A stretch of 64,000 nt of DNA from Paludibacteraceae bacterium (GTDB lineage Bacteria > Bacteroidota > Bacteroidia > Bacteroidales > Paludibacteraceae): positions 186,001-250,000 of the forward strand of contig JAGBEJ010000002.1 of NCBI GenBank assembly GCA_017937025.1, written 5' to 3'. Both the position numbers and the translations under genes were made by a program. The stretch's first letter is position 1; the number at the start of each line of letters is the position of its first letter. Of the stretch, positions 35,197 through 44,230 are shown in pieces. The notes below the pieces were generated by a model, which worked only from the letters and a program-made list of their open reading frames with translations, made no database searches and was not told the DNA's origin.

Positions 35197-35907
35197 ATGG
35201 CAAAAAAGCAACAAATTGCTGTACCCCAGATCGAGGAAGTACATGAGATATGGGATTTGCTGACAGACGAACAAAAAGTATATCTTAAACAATCTGCCAA
35301 GCTGCAGCACTTCAGCAAAAACGACCTGATTCACCGCGAGGGAGAAATCCCTACGCACATGATGCTTCTGGTAAGAGGCAAAGTGAAAATATACAAAACT
35401 GGAGTCGGCGGCAGAACTCAGATAATGAGAATGCTCAAGCCTAACGCATACTTCGGTTACCGTGCCATCTTCGCCACCAATAGTTACCACGGGTATAACA
35501 CCAACGCAAGAGCATTCGAAGACAGTTCTGTATATATGATACCGGCAGAAGCCGCAAGCAAGCTGCTGCACAGCAACGCCAACTTCGCCTACGACTTCAT
35601 TAAGAGACTTGCCGACGAGCTTGGAGCTTCTGACGCAAGAATCGTGACACTCACACAGAAACACATCAGAGGACGATTGGCGGAAGCCCTGCTGTTCCTT
35701 AAGGACAACTACGGACTGAAGGAGGACGGAAAGACAATCGACATACTCCTTGCAAGAGACGACATCGCCAGCCTCTCCAACATGACCACATCTAATGCGA
35801 TAAGAACACTCTCAACATTCGCAGAAGAAGGCATCATCGAGGTACAGGGCAGAGTCATCAAGATACTTGACGAGGAGAAGCTCAAAAAGATAGACAAACT
35901 CGGATAA
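35197..35907 (+). CDS. Crp/Fnr-family transcriptional regulator
   Basis: 236 residues. N-terminal cyclic-nucleotide-binding-type beta barrel (about 25-145, LIHREGEIPTHMMLLVRGKVKIYK, LKPNAYFGYRAIF), dimerisation helix (LLHSNANFAYDFIKRLADEL) and C-terminal winged helix with recognition region ARDDIASLSNMTTSNAIRTLSTFAEEGIIEV near 185-220. No cysteine cluster of the oxygen-sensing FNR type is present, and the effector is unknown. The recognition helix has T-S-N-A-I-R in place of the E-x-x-x-R of FNR/CRP. Divergent or free-standing, with its own promoter and terminator. Confidence 0.9.
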   Translation: MAKKQQIAVPQIEEVHEIWDLLTDEQKVYLKQSAKLQHFSKNDLIHREGEIPTHMMLLVRGKVKIYKTGVGGRTQIMRMLKPNAYFGYRAIFATNSYHGYNTNARAFEDSSVYMIPAEAASKLLHSNANFAYDFIKRLADELGASDARIVTLTQKHIRGRLAEALLFLKDNYGLKEDGKTIDILLARDDIASLSNMTTSNAIRTLSTFAEEGIIEVQGRVIKILDEEKLKKIDKLG

Positions 35908-35925
35908 CACACGACGTAACCAAAT

Positions 35926-35960
35926 AAAAAAACGCGCAATCTATTGATTGCGCGTTTTTT
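35926..35960. terminator. Bidirectional terminator between the regulator and the secreted-protein operon
   Basis: AAAAAACGCGCAATC / GATTGCGCGTTTTTT with loop TATT; strong stem, T-runs on both strands. It serves the plus-strand regulator and the minus-strand operon that converge here. Confidence 0.93.
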
Positions 35961-35977
35961 ATGCTTTAATATTTATT

Positions 35978-36643
35978 TCACGACTGAACAGCAGCCTTTG
36001 TATCATCCTTTTGTGCCGCTCTTTTTCTATAGACCAAATACGCTGCGTATGCGGCTGCCAATATCACAAGGAACCACTCGCCGCCAGACAATGGCATTCT
36101 GACATACTCGCTGGAAGTACCTCCGTTCGACGAGAATAAGAACCCATACTGGTCCACAAGAACCAAGAGTCCAGACGGTACCTCAAGATCGTGCACAACT
36201 CCGTCCCCATCCCTGTATTTCGCAGTATTGGAAGCTGTCAGCGTCTGTCCTGCATACATTATCTGGTCGCCGTTAAAGAATGACTGACCATTCCAAACTA
36301 TGGAATAAGGTGACACTGCGTCCTCATACAAATCATAATCGTCACCAAATACTTCAGAATAGTTATACGTCGCGCCTACAAGGCTTGACGAATAATCGGA
36401 AACAAATATCGGACTTCCACTACTGAAATCACCAGAAGACTCCTCCATTACATAATCTCCCCCAAATGACTCTGATGGCAACGACGGCGACTCAGAGGAA
36501 TATCTGATGCCCTCATCACTATCAAAAACATCCAGAAAGGAAGAAACTATGCTCGTGAAGAACGAGTTTCCTGTGTTTATTTCATCAGCATGCACTGTAA
36601 ACACAGGCAAGCTTATCAGTAATATTAATAGTCGTGTTTTCAC
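35978..36643 (-). CDS. Secreted protein C of the surface operon, with C-terminal sorting-like tail
   Basis: 221 residues starting at a GTG. Signal peptide (MKTRLLILLISLPVFTVHA), then a Ser/Asp/Gly/Tyr-rich low-complexity region (about 25-115), a small folded part, and at residue 184 PLSGGEWFLVILAAAYAAYLVYRKR, that is a PxSGG motif, one hydrophobic helix and a basic cluster. This tripartite end resembles C-terminal sorting or anchoring tails of Bacteroidota (for example the PID-CTERM type), though I cannot confirm the family. Last gene of the operon, 10 bases after gene A'. Function unknown. Confidence 0.7.
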   Translation of the reverse strand: MKTRLLILLISLPVFTVHADEINTGNSFFTSIVSSFLDVFDSDEGIRYSSESPSLPSESFGGDYVMEESSGDFSSGSPIFVSDYSSSLVGATYNYSEVFGDDYDLYEDAVSPYSIVWNGQSFFNGDQIMYAGQTLTASNTAKYRDGDGVVHDLEVPSGLLVLVDQYGFLFSSNGGTSSEYVRMPLSGGEWFLVILAAAYAAYLVYRKRAAQKDDTKAAVQS

Positions 36644-36653
36644 TGGTGTTGTA

Positions 36654-39600
36654 TTATCTAATCAAAACCTTTTCAACTTTGACACCCTTTTCTGTCGTAG
36701 CTCTTACCGTTACAGTAGAAGCGCCGGAATTCAATGTCAAATTGAAATGTGAAGAGTTTATATTCTCGTGTTTAGTAATAGTTCTTCCAGTCAGACCGAA
36801 CACCTCAACAGTGTTAATCTTGTTGTCGCTTGAGCAGAGCACCTTGATGGTGTTTCCGTTCTCCACAAAAATCTGGATACCGGACTCATCAGCTGCCACA
36901 TCGCTGGCGTTCGTCGAAACGTCCTGAGAGTTTCTGAACTCAATCTGAAGAGTACTGTTGTCAACACTGTCTGTCACAGTCAACATATAAGAACTCTCGT
37001 CTTTCAGATTTACTTCCTCGCCAGTCTTGTTGTTCACTAGTATGACATCAACATCGGAGAATGACTCAGCGCCCTTGAATTTCAAAGTAACATCTGTCGG
37101 CTCTTCTCTGTTTGTTTTAACTCCGATTGGAGCTACGAATGGATATTGTCCGAACTGATTTATGTCAACCGCCATTCCGCCTGTCAATGTATAGACATTA
37201 GGCTGCTTGTCTGCAAGTACAGGGAACAACTTGAAAGAATCCTCATTCTTATTATATCCGTTGTTCTTGCCATCTCTTTTCGCGATGCTTGCGCTACTGT
37301 TAGCTGTCTGAACGTACATAACATCTTTCTTCTTGTCTGCTCTGAGGTCATAAGCACCTTCATCGTCTCTCTTAAAGTGGTTGTTGTAGTCATAAACAAT
37401 CTCATCACCACCCGAGATGACTTCCACAAGGAATGCCTGCATTGGAGGCATCAGAAGACAATCCAAATAACTACCCTCATCTGGATTGTTCCACAAATCC
37501 GCACCAGACATGAACGAATTAAAGTTTTTGCCGTTCCAGAATTTTGCGTTACCAGCCAACACTCCTGAATTATCCGCCAAGAAACTTACAACATCCAGGT
37601 GTGTCATCAGTGGATTAGGTATCAGTGTCAATCCATCATCATCTGTTGACAATGTGAACTGAGCAGGCAATGAGCCAGTTCCAGCCTCTGCCGCAAATCT
37701 GTAAGCATTCTCGGTCTTGTCAAGCTTGACAGGAATCTTTGTGAACAGTTTGCCTGTGAATGAGCTGTGAGGGTAAACTGTTGTAACCAAAGAACTATCG
37801 GTGTTCATTCTTGGGAATGTTATAACCTTAGATGTGTTTTGCAAAAGCAATCCGTTTGGATAGTTCCATACCGAGTCTGATACTCTGTAGAGAATTCCCT
37901 TGCCGTAAAGTTCGGCATCCAAAGTCTGGAATGGCTGTGTCCAGTCTTCCGAAACCGCGCCAGTTGACCTCTTTGAGTCTGGCAACACATCTTTGAAGAA
38001 ACGTATCTCCATCTCTGGCATACCTCCGAAGTAGAAGTCGCCTGAATACATATCGCCGAGCGGTGCAGTCAATGTGTAATATACGTTTCTCTGCAAATCC
38101 ACTTGCACGAACGCTCTCTTATATGTGAGTCGATCCAATCCCTTGACACCTGCGCCAGGACGGAATGTTATGTTCTTGCACTCTCCTGTTCTACCGTCTT
38201 CTATTTCTGGATAGTGTCCAGACTTCTCATAGAACTCCTCTGTCTCACTTTGTGCCGCATCATTAGTAGAAGTTACATCTCTTATTATGACATCGGTACA
38301 AGCCGCAGGCACATGGTGTGTCCAGTTTTTATTATTGTGCCACTCGTTAGACACGGTTCCGAGCCATTCTGTCTGGTGAGCCGCATAGTCAACATACAAG
38401 TCATTAGAGTTAGGACCTACACCACAACCATTCTGCACACCAACAATAACGTGAATGTCTGGTACATCTTCGCCAAGGTCAACATAGATAGTACTTGGAT
38501 CACCAAGGACTTCTGTGTATTTGGAATTGAGATAACTTGGCGAGAAGTTCCACACATAAGTTGTCGCATCAATAGGCAATTTATACTCGTCATTATAGTC
38601 GCTCTGTGTTGCCTGTATCTTCAATCGTCCATCATCACCCACACAACCAGCCGAAACTTGGGTTACCTGAGTTGGAGGCAGTTTTGTCGCATAAATCTCG
38701 GCATTGGCTTGTCCTGAGAGCAACGCACACTGCTTATCCGTATATTCAAGATCTATTATGATTTTCAAAGCTATCTGTGCGTCTGTAAGTGAATTAGGCG
38801 CCTGAAGCTGCATCGTCTCACCATCATAAATCTGTAAAATCTCTTCTATGACATTAGGATCTGCCGCACTATAAATTGTATCCGAAACTCCATTAATTAC
38901 AGTGAATGACTCTTTCTCCGTTGTGCCAGGCGCTCTAGAAATAACCCAATGGTACTTAGCACCATTTGACTCTGCCGCATTTGATATGGCATATTCTGCT
39001 ATAGAACCGATACAAACGACTCTTGGACCAGATATTTCATACACTCCATTAAGAGGCTTATCTTCTTTAGTCAAGTAATGCAACGTTCTTGTGCTTCCAT
39101 TTCCAGAAACGGGCACAGTACATTCTCCACTCTGAATCTCAAGAATCTCAATAGTCTGATCCTGCTTATTCATAAGTACGCTAACATCAACTTCATTACC
39201 GAAGCATCCGCTTGTTCCCTGAGGGCAATCGACAAACACTTTATATGTCTTGCGGGTTTCGTTGTTAGATGCTGTGACAATATACTGGAAATACTGTGAA
39301 GTCAATCCAGAAAGAGATGAAACCTCCTTTCTCAGTGAGTTTGGAGCTCCAGATGCAGGTGAAACCGTCGCACCTGGAGAAACTATAATCTCTGGAGTTA
39401 TTGTGGACGGATTGCATGACCCCTCCGGCAATTCCAAAAATATGACATCGTTATATATTCTGACGTTTGTCGCTCCAGCAATCTTGAAATCTGTTATATC
39501 AGCCAAGCTCGACTGCAACTCTGCGTCACATGGAGTAATATCTAATTGACTTATGGTTGTAAGAACATTTTCCTCTGGACCTTCAAACTCCACATAAATA

Positions 39601-41693
39601 TTAGTAACAGGCGTTGTCTGCTTGCAAGAAGACACAATCACACTATGCTCGTGACACACACCACCTCTTAGCAAAGGAGTTGAAAGGTAGGTGGTTCCAT
39701 TGTTATCGAATATCTTTATTTTTCTATATCCATTAGCACTCCATTTTATCAATATCTGACCAACCCCATCAAGTCCTGTCGTATGAGGTATTGTTCCGCT
39801 GACATCGATACTAAGACGATTCGAAGTCAACCCTCCAGCACGAATAGCGGAGCTTCCGTTCACGACACATGAACCCTCTGATGTGTATGCGTAATACTCT
39901 TGATAATAGGTTGAACCTTCTACAGGAGCAACTCCGCCGATTGTTATCCTGTCCGGAACATCGTTAACAGAAGAATAATTCTGATAAAGAGTTCCGTCTT
40001 CCTCTTTTGTCTCGCCATCAGCTCTGTAGGAGTATGGCAGGAAGAAGTCACCCTTCTTGACAGTCAGATTCAATTCATAATTAGCATTCTCAGCATTGTC
40101 GTTAGAATTCACCTTAAGAACACCGGCATGCACACCATCAGCAAGTCCAGCCGATGCCGAATATTGAACAGTGACGAACAAAGAGTCAGGGGCATTCATA
40201 TCAATAGACGTAGCTTCCTTTGTCACGTTCTCTGCACATCTTATTCTAACCGATGATGTTGTCGAATACGAAGTAAGAACGCCATCTTTCTTCAATTTGT
40301 ATCCTGTTATAGAATAACCCGTACCTTCAATGCCCGAGTTTGAGACAGTTAGATCTGATGTACCGTCGTTGAGTACAACGAATGTCTTTGTCAGATTAAC
40401 TGAAGCATCTTTCCACACAGAACCAACACTCTGTGAAGCGCCATTTTTATATGTGTTCGCAAATTTGTCAGTTACTCTAATTATCCTGGTAGCCTCCGGC
40501 TGAGTAGTGAAGATACAAACTTCGTATTCCAAAATATTGCCATATTGGTCGCAAATAGAAACTCCGTCAACAGTAGGTTTCACCTCTATCTTGTATTGAG
40601 TGTTATGATCCATATTCACACTTGGTGAATTATAAAACTCAACATCTGATTCTGTTCCGTCATTTTTTATTTTGAGATCACATTGATCAAAAGACTGCTC
40701 TACATAAGTTCCTGTTGACTCATTCAGTTTTGAAAACGTGACATGTTTTTTTATCTCATCTATTGTCACAGGACTGATTTCATTGTTAGTATTTATGCAA
40801 TAAAGCTGCTGGTCTGTTGTCAATACGACAGGAGAATTTGGGTCTACCATGCTGTTGCCACAAATGCTCTGTCCAATACGTTCATGATAGTTCGGTTCTG
40901 AATATTTTGATGTAGAATATGGACTTATGTTGTCAAGCGCAAGCTTTCCTACACACATGTAAACAGTCATATTCCTTGTTGGAGTGACATCATAAGCTGT
41001 CGAGTCATAATACGACACTCCGTCAACAATCCATCGACAGAAACCATACTGATTGTAGGTATCGCTACCTTCAGGATATCCTGTATGACCAGACAGTCTA
41101 ATATTTTCGCCATTCGCTACTTTTATCGTCTGACCGTCAGTGTATTTCACGCCATAAGCCTGAACCCAGAAATAATCAGGACTTGCAGTCACAACATTAC
41201 CATCCTTGTATGTATCGAAAATCTTTACTGTGATGGTATATGCAGATGGTTTTATTCTAAAACGAGCGGACTCTTTTGGCTGACCTGTTTTTATAGGCTT
41301 CATCTGTTCTTCCACTAACGTTCTAGCTGATGAAATAGGAGTTACTCTTGCATAATAATCTGTCCCGGCAAGGTATTCAGCACCATCCACTATTGATGCG
41401 TAAACAGAGTGTGTTGTAGAAGACACGGTATCAGAAGACACCATATCATAATAAGTAATGCTACCTTCCACTCTCTTGCTATAAGTAACAACAGCAAACT
41501 GATAATTATCGCTTATAGTTGCAATCGGGAATCCCCAATCCACACGAACTCCGCTTGCTCCTGGGGTTACAGTAACAGCATCCACAGGAGGATAATCATA
41601 ATCCTGCGCATTCGCACAAACTGCAGACACGAGCATCGCTGCCGATGCCAACAAATATTTAACAATGTTTGTAATCCTTGTTTTCATAATCAT
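36654..41693 (-). CDS. Large T9SS-secreted surface protein A' (1679 residues)
   Basis: Signal peptide ending ANAQ, a fibronectin type III-like domain (about 33-115), an InlB B-repeat-like region (about 150-245, NGENIRLSGHTGYPEG...CRWIVDG), bacterial Ig-like segments, a cadherin-like/DUF5018-like region near 750-840, Ig/PKD-like segments, and a long C-terminal half paralogous to gene A (WNFSPSYLNS, CGVGPNSNDLYVDYAA, TFRPGAGVKGL, LIPNPLMTHLD, NNKTGEEVNLKDESS). The last 70 residues (VEVFGLTGRTITKHE... to VEKVLIR) are a type A T9SS sorting domain. It probably sits on the cell surface, attached to LPS. The alternative ATG at 41687 is equally good. 15 bases after B'. Confidence 0.88.
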   Translation of the reverse strand: MIMKTRITNIVKYLLASAAMLVSAVCANAQDYDYPPVDAVTVTPGASGVRVDWGFPIATISDNYQFAVVTYSKRVEGSITYYDMVSSDTVSSTTHSVYASIVDGAEYLAGTDYYARVTPISSARTLVEEQMKPIKTGQPKESARFRIKPSAYTITVKIFDTYKDGNVVTASPDYFWVQAYGVKYTDGQTIKVANGENIRLSGHTGYPEGSDTYNQYGFCRWIVDGVSYYDSTAYDVTPTRNMTVYMCVGKLALDNISPYSTSKYSEPNYHERIGQSICGNSMVDPNSPVVLTTDQQLYCINTNNEISPVTIDEIKKHVTFSKLNESTGTYVEQSFDQCDLKIKNDGTESDVEFYNSPSVNMDHNTQYKIEVKPTVDGVSICDQYGNILEYEVCIFTTQPEATRIIRVTDKFANTYKNGASQSVGSVWKDASVNLTKTFVVLNDGTSDLTVSNSGIEGTGYSITGYKLKKDGVLTSYSTTSSVRIRCAENVTKEATSIDMNAPDSLFVTVQYSASAGLADGVHAGVLKVNSNDNAENANYELNLTVKKGDFFLPYSYRADGETKEEDGTLYQNYSSVNDVPDRITIGGVAPVEGSTYYQEYYAYTSEGSCVVNGSSAIRAGGLTSNRLSIDVSGTIPHTTGLDGVGQILIKWSANGYRKIKIFDNNGTTYLSTPLLRGGVCHEHSVIVSSCKQTTPVTNIYVEFEGPEENVLTTISQLDITPCDAELQSSLADITDFKIAGATNVRIYNDVIFLELPEGSCNPSTITPEIIVSPGATVSPASGAPNSLRKEVSSLSGLTSQYFQYIVTASNNETRKTYKVFVDCPQGTSGCFGNEVDVSVLMNKQDQTIEILEIQSGECTVPVSGNGSTRTLHYLTKEDKPLNGVYEISGPRVVCIGSIAEYAISNAAESNGAKYHWVISRAPGTTEKESFTVINGVSDTIYSAADPNVIEEILQIYDGETMQLQAPNSLTDAQIALKIIIDLEYTDKQCALLSGQANAEIYATKLPPTQVTQVSAGCVGDDGRLKIQATQSDYNDEYKLPIDATTYVWNFSPSYLNSKYTEVLGDPSTIYVDLGEDVPDIHVIVGVQNGCGVGPNSNDLYVDYAAHQTEWLGTVSNEWHNNKNWTHHVPAACTDVIIRDVTSTNDAAQSETEEFYEKSGHYPEIEDGRTGECKNITFRPGAGVKGLDRLTYKRAFVQVDLQRNVYYTLTAPLGDMYSGDFYFGGMPEMEIRFFKDVLPDSKRSTGAVSEDWTQPFQTLDAELYGKGILYRVSDSVWNYPNGLLLQNTSKVITFPRMNTDSSLVTTVYPHSSFTGKLFTKIPVKLDKTENAYRFAAEAGTGSLPAQFTLSTDDDGLTLIPNPLMTHLDVVSFLADNSGVLAGNAKFWNGKNFNSFMSGADLWNNPDEGSYLDCLLMPPMQAFLVEVISGGDEIVYDYNNHFKRDDEGAYDLRADKKKDVMYVQTANSSASIAKRDGKNNGYNKNEDSFKLFPVLADKQPNVYTLTGGMAVDINQFGQYPFVAPIGVKTNREEPTDVTLKFKGAESFSDVDVILVNNKTGEEVNLKDESSYMLTVTDSVDNSTLQIEFRNSQDVSTNASDVAADESGIQIFVENGNTIKVLCSSDNKINTVEVFGLTGRTITKHENINSSHFNLTLNSGASTVTVRATTEKGVKVEKVLIR

Positions 41694-41708
41694 CGCAGTT
41701 TTAGATAA

Positions 41709-44087
41709 TTAATTACATTCTCCAGCAGAAAGATTTACAATAGAACCATCAGACAACCTCACCTTCGCTCTCCAATCCTTTTTTTCTGTGTTATTTGTAT
41801 TTATTATCTTGAAGTTACCTTTCAGCTGACTTGTATTCGTCGTTTCGTCATCCACACATATATCATCACCTGTTACCTTAAACAAAGGCGTGCCACCAAG
41901 ATCCTTGTGCAGGAATTCCTTAGAACCCAAGGTCTTGCACTTTCCGTTCGTATTGACAGACGATCTAACGACAGCTCTTATCTTCTCATAATTGTTATAC
42001 TCGGAAACAGACATATTCAACTCGATAACATCATCAACAGACTGAACCTGAATAGGAGTTGAATTGATAGACACCCATTTCTCGCCGTTATAACCCTCGA
42101 AATAGAATCCGAAGTCCTTAAGAGCAGCTTCTATCTCAGCTTTTGCAAAATCTTCAACATCTATCGTTGAAATCATAGTAACCATGCCTGCGCTACAAGC
42201 CGTCTGTATAGAAGAGTTTGAGAGGTCGATAGTAAGAGCGTACTGAGAGAATGGGCGGAATTCGATGTCGTCAACGGCAAAGTCGTTTCCGTTTGGATCG
42301 GTATCGAAGTTTCTCAACACAAGATAAACGTGGTCTTGATCACCAAGTGTGAAGTGAGTCTTCATTTTCTCCCAACGTGCTGGAGTCGTAACATCGCCCT
42401 CGTAGTCGAAGTATGGTGTAAGTTCTGCCGCAGCTGCAGCCTGTCCTCTCCATCCCTGTCTATTCATAAATGGGATCTCAAGCTGTGCGTTATAATACTC
42501 TGTCACAGCCTCTGTCGTAAGTTCCGTATAACAACAATCATTCCAGCGTCCATACCGACGACATCCTACACACTTTTCTACTGGTTTAGTTACCGTTTTC
42601 TCATATATATAGAAAATCTGATGAGAATATGTCGATTTCACCTCCTGCCAGCCAGAAGTTCTGTAGGCGATAGTTCCTGGAGTTTCCACCAAATAAGCAT
42701 ACATTTTGGTACCATCGCCATAATCTCTCAAAAGCTTAACATTGCTTTTCATCACCTGCTGGGTAGGCCATGTGCTGTAGTCCGTCTCTGTAGGTTCCCA
42801 GCCATTTATAGGATCTGTTTCTATGGTAAAATCAGACAATGCATAAGCATCAGACGCTGGTTCACAAGTATAATCTTTACAACCAGCATTATACGCAGGA
42901 CATGAAGCAGAGCCATAAGCTGGGCGCATGTAAATCTTATTGTTTCCGTCCAGAAGTTTGCAAGATGTCAAACATGGCAAAGTCCATTTAGCTCCTTTTT
43001 TATCAACAAAATAATACAAATACGTAGCACCCTCTGCATTTTTGTTTCCATTTGACCAACAACCTGAAATCGCATACACAGGACGTTTCACGCCATCATC
43101 ATCTATCACATAAAAACTGGTCGTCACACCACCAAGATCAGTCAAGGCGCCTCTTCTAAACATCTCAGTATTTTGATATGAATTGCGGTTTGTGTTCTTT
43201 ATAGCCTCATAGAATACGCCACCATCCTCAGAACAATAGTATTTGCCATTGTTAGGGCTATAATAAACAAGATACCTGTGCATCTCAGGATTGGCGGTTG
43301 TCCCTGTCTCATATATCCACATGTTGCTGTCGGCTCTCAATGTACCAGCAGATACAGCAGGGTCGCCACCTGGCTCGTAAGGCAGAACTGCGAGAAGCTC
43401 AGCTGAGCCGCCTTCTGAACTTGCGAACTTATTTCCCGTAGTGAGTTTTCCCATGAACTGAGCTTTCTGATAATCGCTCATTTTGTTCATCGCAGCCTCT
43501 AAGCCAAGATTAGGATTCTTGGTCCATATCTCAAGCTGGAAGTTAGGTGGGTTATTATTACTATTGTGAATGAATGCCACCCATGCAGAGAATTCGAACT
43601 TCGCGTTCTTGCAAAGCTCTGTCACTGTACGCTCAAATACTGAGCCCGGACGCTGCGCACCATCGGCCACAAACATACGTCCGTCATAATCGCCTGTGTG
43701 ATCTCTGAAATTGGCAAGAAGCCAACTCTTGTGAGCATTGGGGTATATAGAACGTAAAAAATCAATGCTATTTGTGATGGTACAATCGAAATAATCGAAC
43801 TGCCAACAAGAAGAATTATTGTTTCCTCTCACGCTTGAACTTTGTGCAAGGTTGTCCTTACCATAATAGGTATATGACGCTTTAGCCAAAGGACTAAGAC
43901 CAGCATCCTCGAAAGAGCCCCAAACACCCCATCCTTGTCCGAAAGTCTCAGTGAAGACAGGCTCTCCGTACATAACACCATCATCATCGTCAGCGAAAGC
44001 ATTAAACGACGAAGCCAACAATAGTATTGAAACAAGCACAAACAACTTGTTTACAACTAATTTACAAGAATTGTCAATATTTCTCAT
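41709..44087 (-). CDS. Secreted protein B' (792 residues), paralogue of B
   Basis: Signal peptide (LFVLVSILLLASSFNAFA), then a jelly-roll-like region with DGRMFVADGAQRPGSVFERTV and FEFSAWVAFIHN, a Cys-rich middle (CVGCRRYGRWNDCC), a second jelly-roll block with YLVLRNFDTDPNGNDFAVDDIEF, and Ig-like strands at the end. There is no T9SS sorting domain; it stops with LSDGSIVNLSAGECN. Matching blocks in B are DGRMLFVDGKQEPGVVYQTNV and YLIIRNFNDNSSGNDFVLDDIEF. It has its own -7 element and an FNR-like site upstream, but should also be read through from B. Confidence 0.8.
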   Translation of the reverse strand: MRNIDNSCKLVVNKLFVLVSILLLASSFNAFADDDDGVMYGEPVFTETFGQGWGVWGSFEDAGLSPLAKASYTYYGKDNLAQSSSVRGNNNSSCWQFDYFDCTITNSIDFLRSIYPNAHKSWLLANFRDHTGDYDGRMFVADGAQRPGSVFERTVTELCKNAKFEFSAWVAFIHNSNNNPPNFQLEIWTKNPNLGLEAAMNKMSDYQKAQFMGKLTTGNKFASSEGGSAELLAVLPYEPGGDPAVSAGTLRADSNMWIYETGTTANPEMHRYLVYYSPNNGKYYCSEDGGVFYEAIKNTNRNSYQNTEMFRRGALTDLGGVTTSFYVIDDDGVKRPVYAISGCWSNGNKNAEGATYLYYFVDKKGAKWTLPCLTSCKLLDGNNKIYMRPAYGSASCPAYNAGCKDYTCEPASDAYALSDFTIETDPINGWEPTETDYSTWPTQQVMKSNVKLLRDYGDGTKMYAYLVETPGTIAYRTSGWQEVKSTYSHQIFYIYEKTVTKPVEKCVGCRRYGRWNDCCYTELTTEAVTEYYNAQLEIPFMNRQGWRGQAAAAAELTPYFDYEGDVTTPARWEKMKTHFTLGDQDHVYLVLRNFDTDPNGNDFAVDDIEFRPFSQYALTIDLSNSSIQTACSAGMVTMISTIDVEDFAKAEIEAALKDFGFYFEGYNGEKWVSINSTPIQVQSVDDVIELNMSVSEYNNYEKIRAVVRSSVNTNGKCKTLGSKEFLHKDLGGTPLFKVTGDDICVDDETTNTSQLKGNFKIINTNNTEKKDWRAKVRLSDGSIVNLSAGECN

Positions 44088-44132
44088 AATCGGTTCTTTT
44101 ATACACCAACACTACTCGAAACAAAATTCATT

Positions 44133-44140
44133 CAAAATTA
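44133..44140 (-). promoter_or_regulatory. -7 promoter element before B'
   Basis: Minus-strand TAATTTTG, 45 bases before the ATG at 44087, in the only sizeable gap (143 bases) inside the operon. Confidence 0.5.
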
Positions 44141-44174
44141 CGAAAGATCATTCATTCCAATCTCACACTGAAGC

Positions 44175-44192
44175 ATGTTATAGAGCATAACA
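44175..44192 (-). promoter_or_regulatory. FNR-like operator before B'
   Basis: ATGTT-ATAG-AGCAT at 44175-44188 overlaps a perfect palindrome TGTTAT-AGAGC-ATAACA at 44176-44192. The centre of the 14-mer lies 48.5 bases upstream of the G of the -7 element, a different phase from nuoA and gene A. Confidence 0.4.
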
Positions 44193-44230
44193 CAGGGCAA
44201 AAACAGCATGTTTTACATCATATTTTCGCG

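Noticed and set aside
44088..44230. Possibility that B and B' or B' and A' are one gene split by frameshift
   Set aside because: Each downstream gene starts with its own signal peptide, and this gap carries a promoter; the sequences on either side are not continuous domains.
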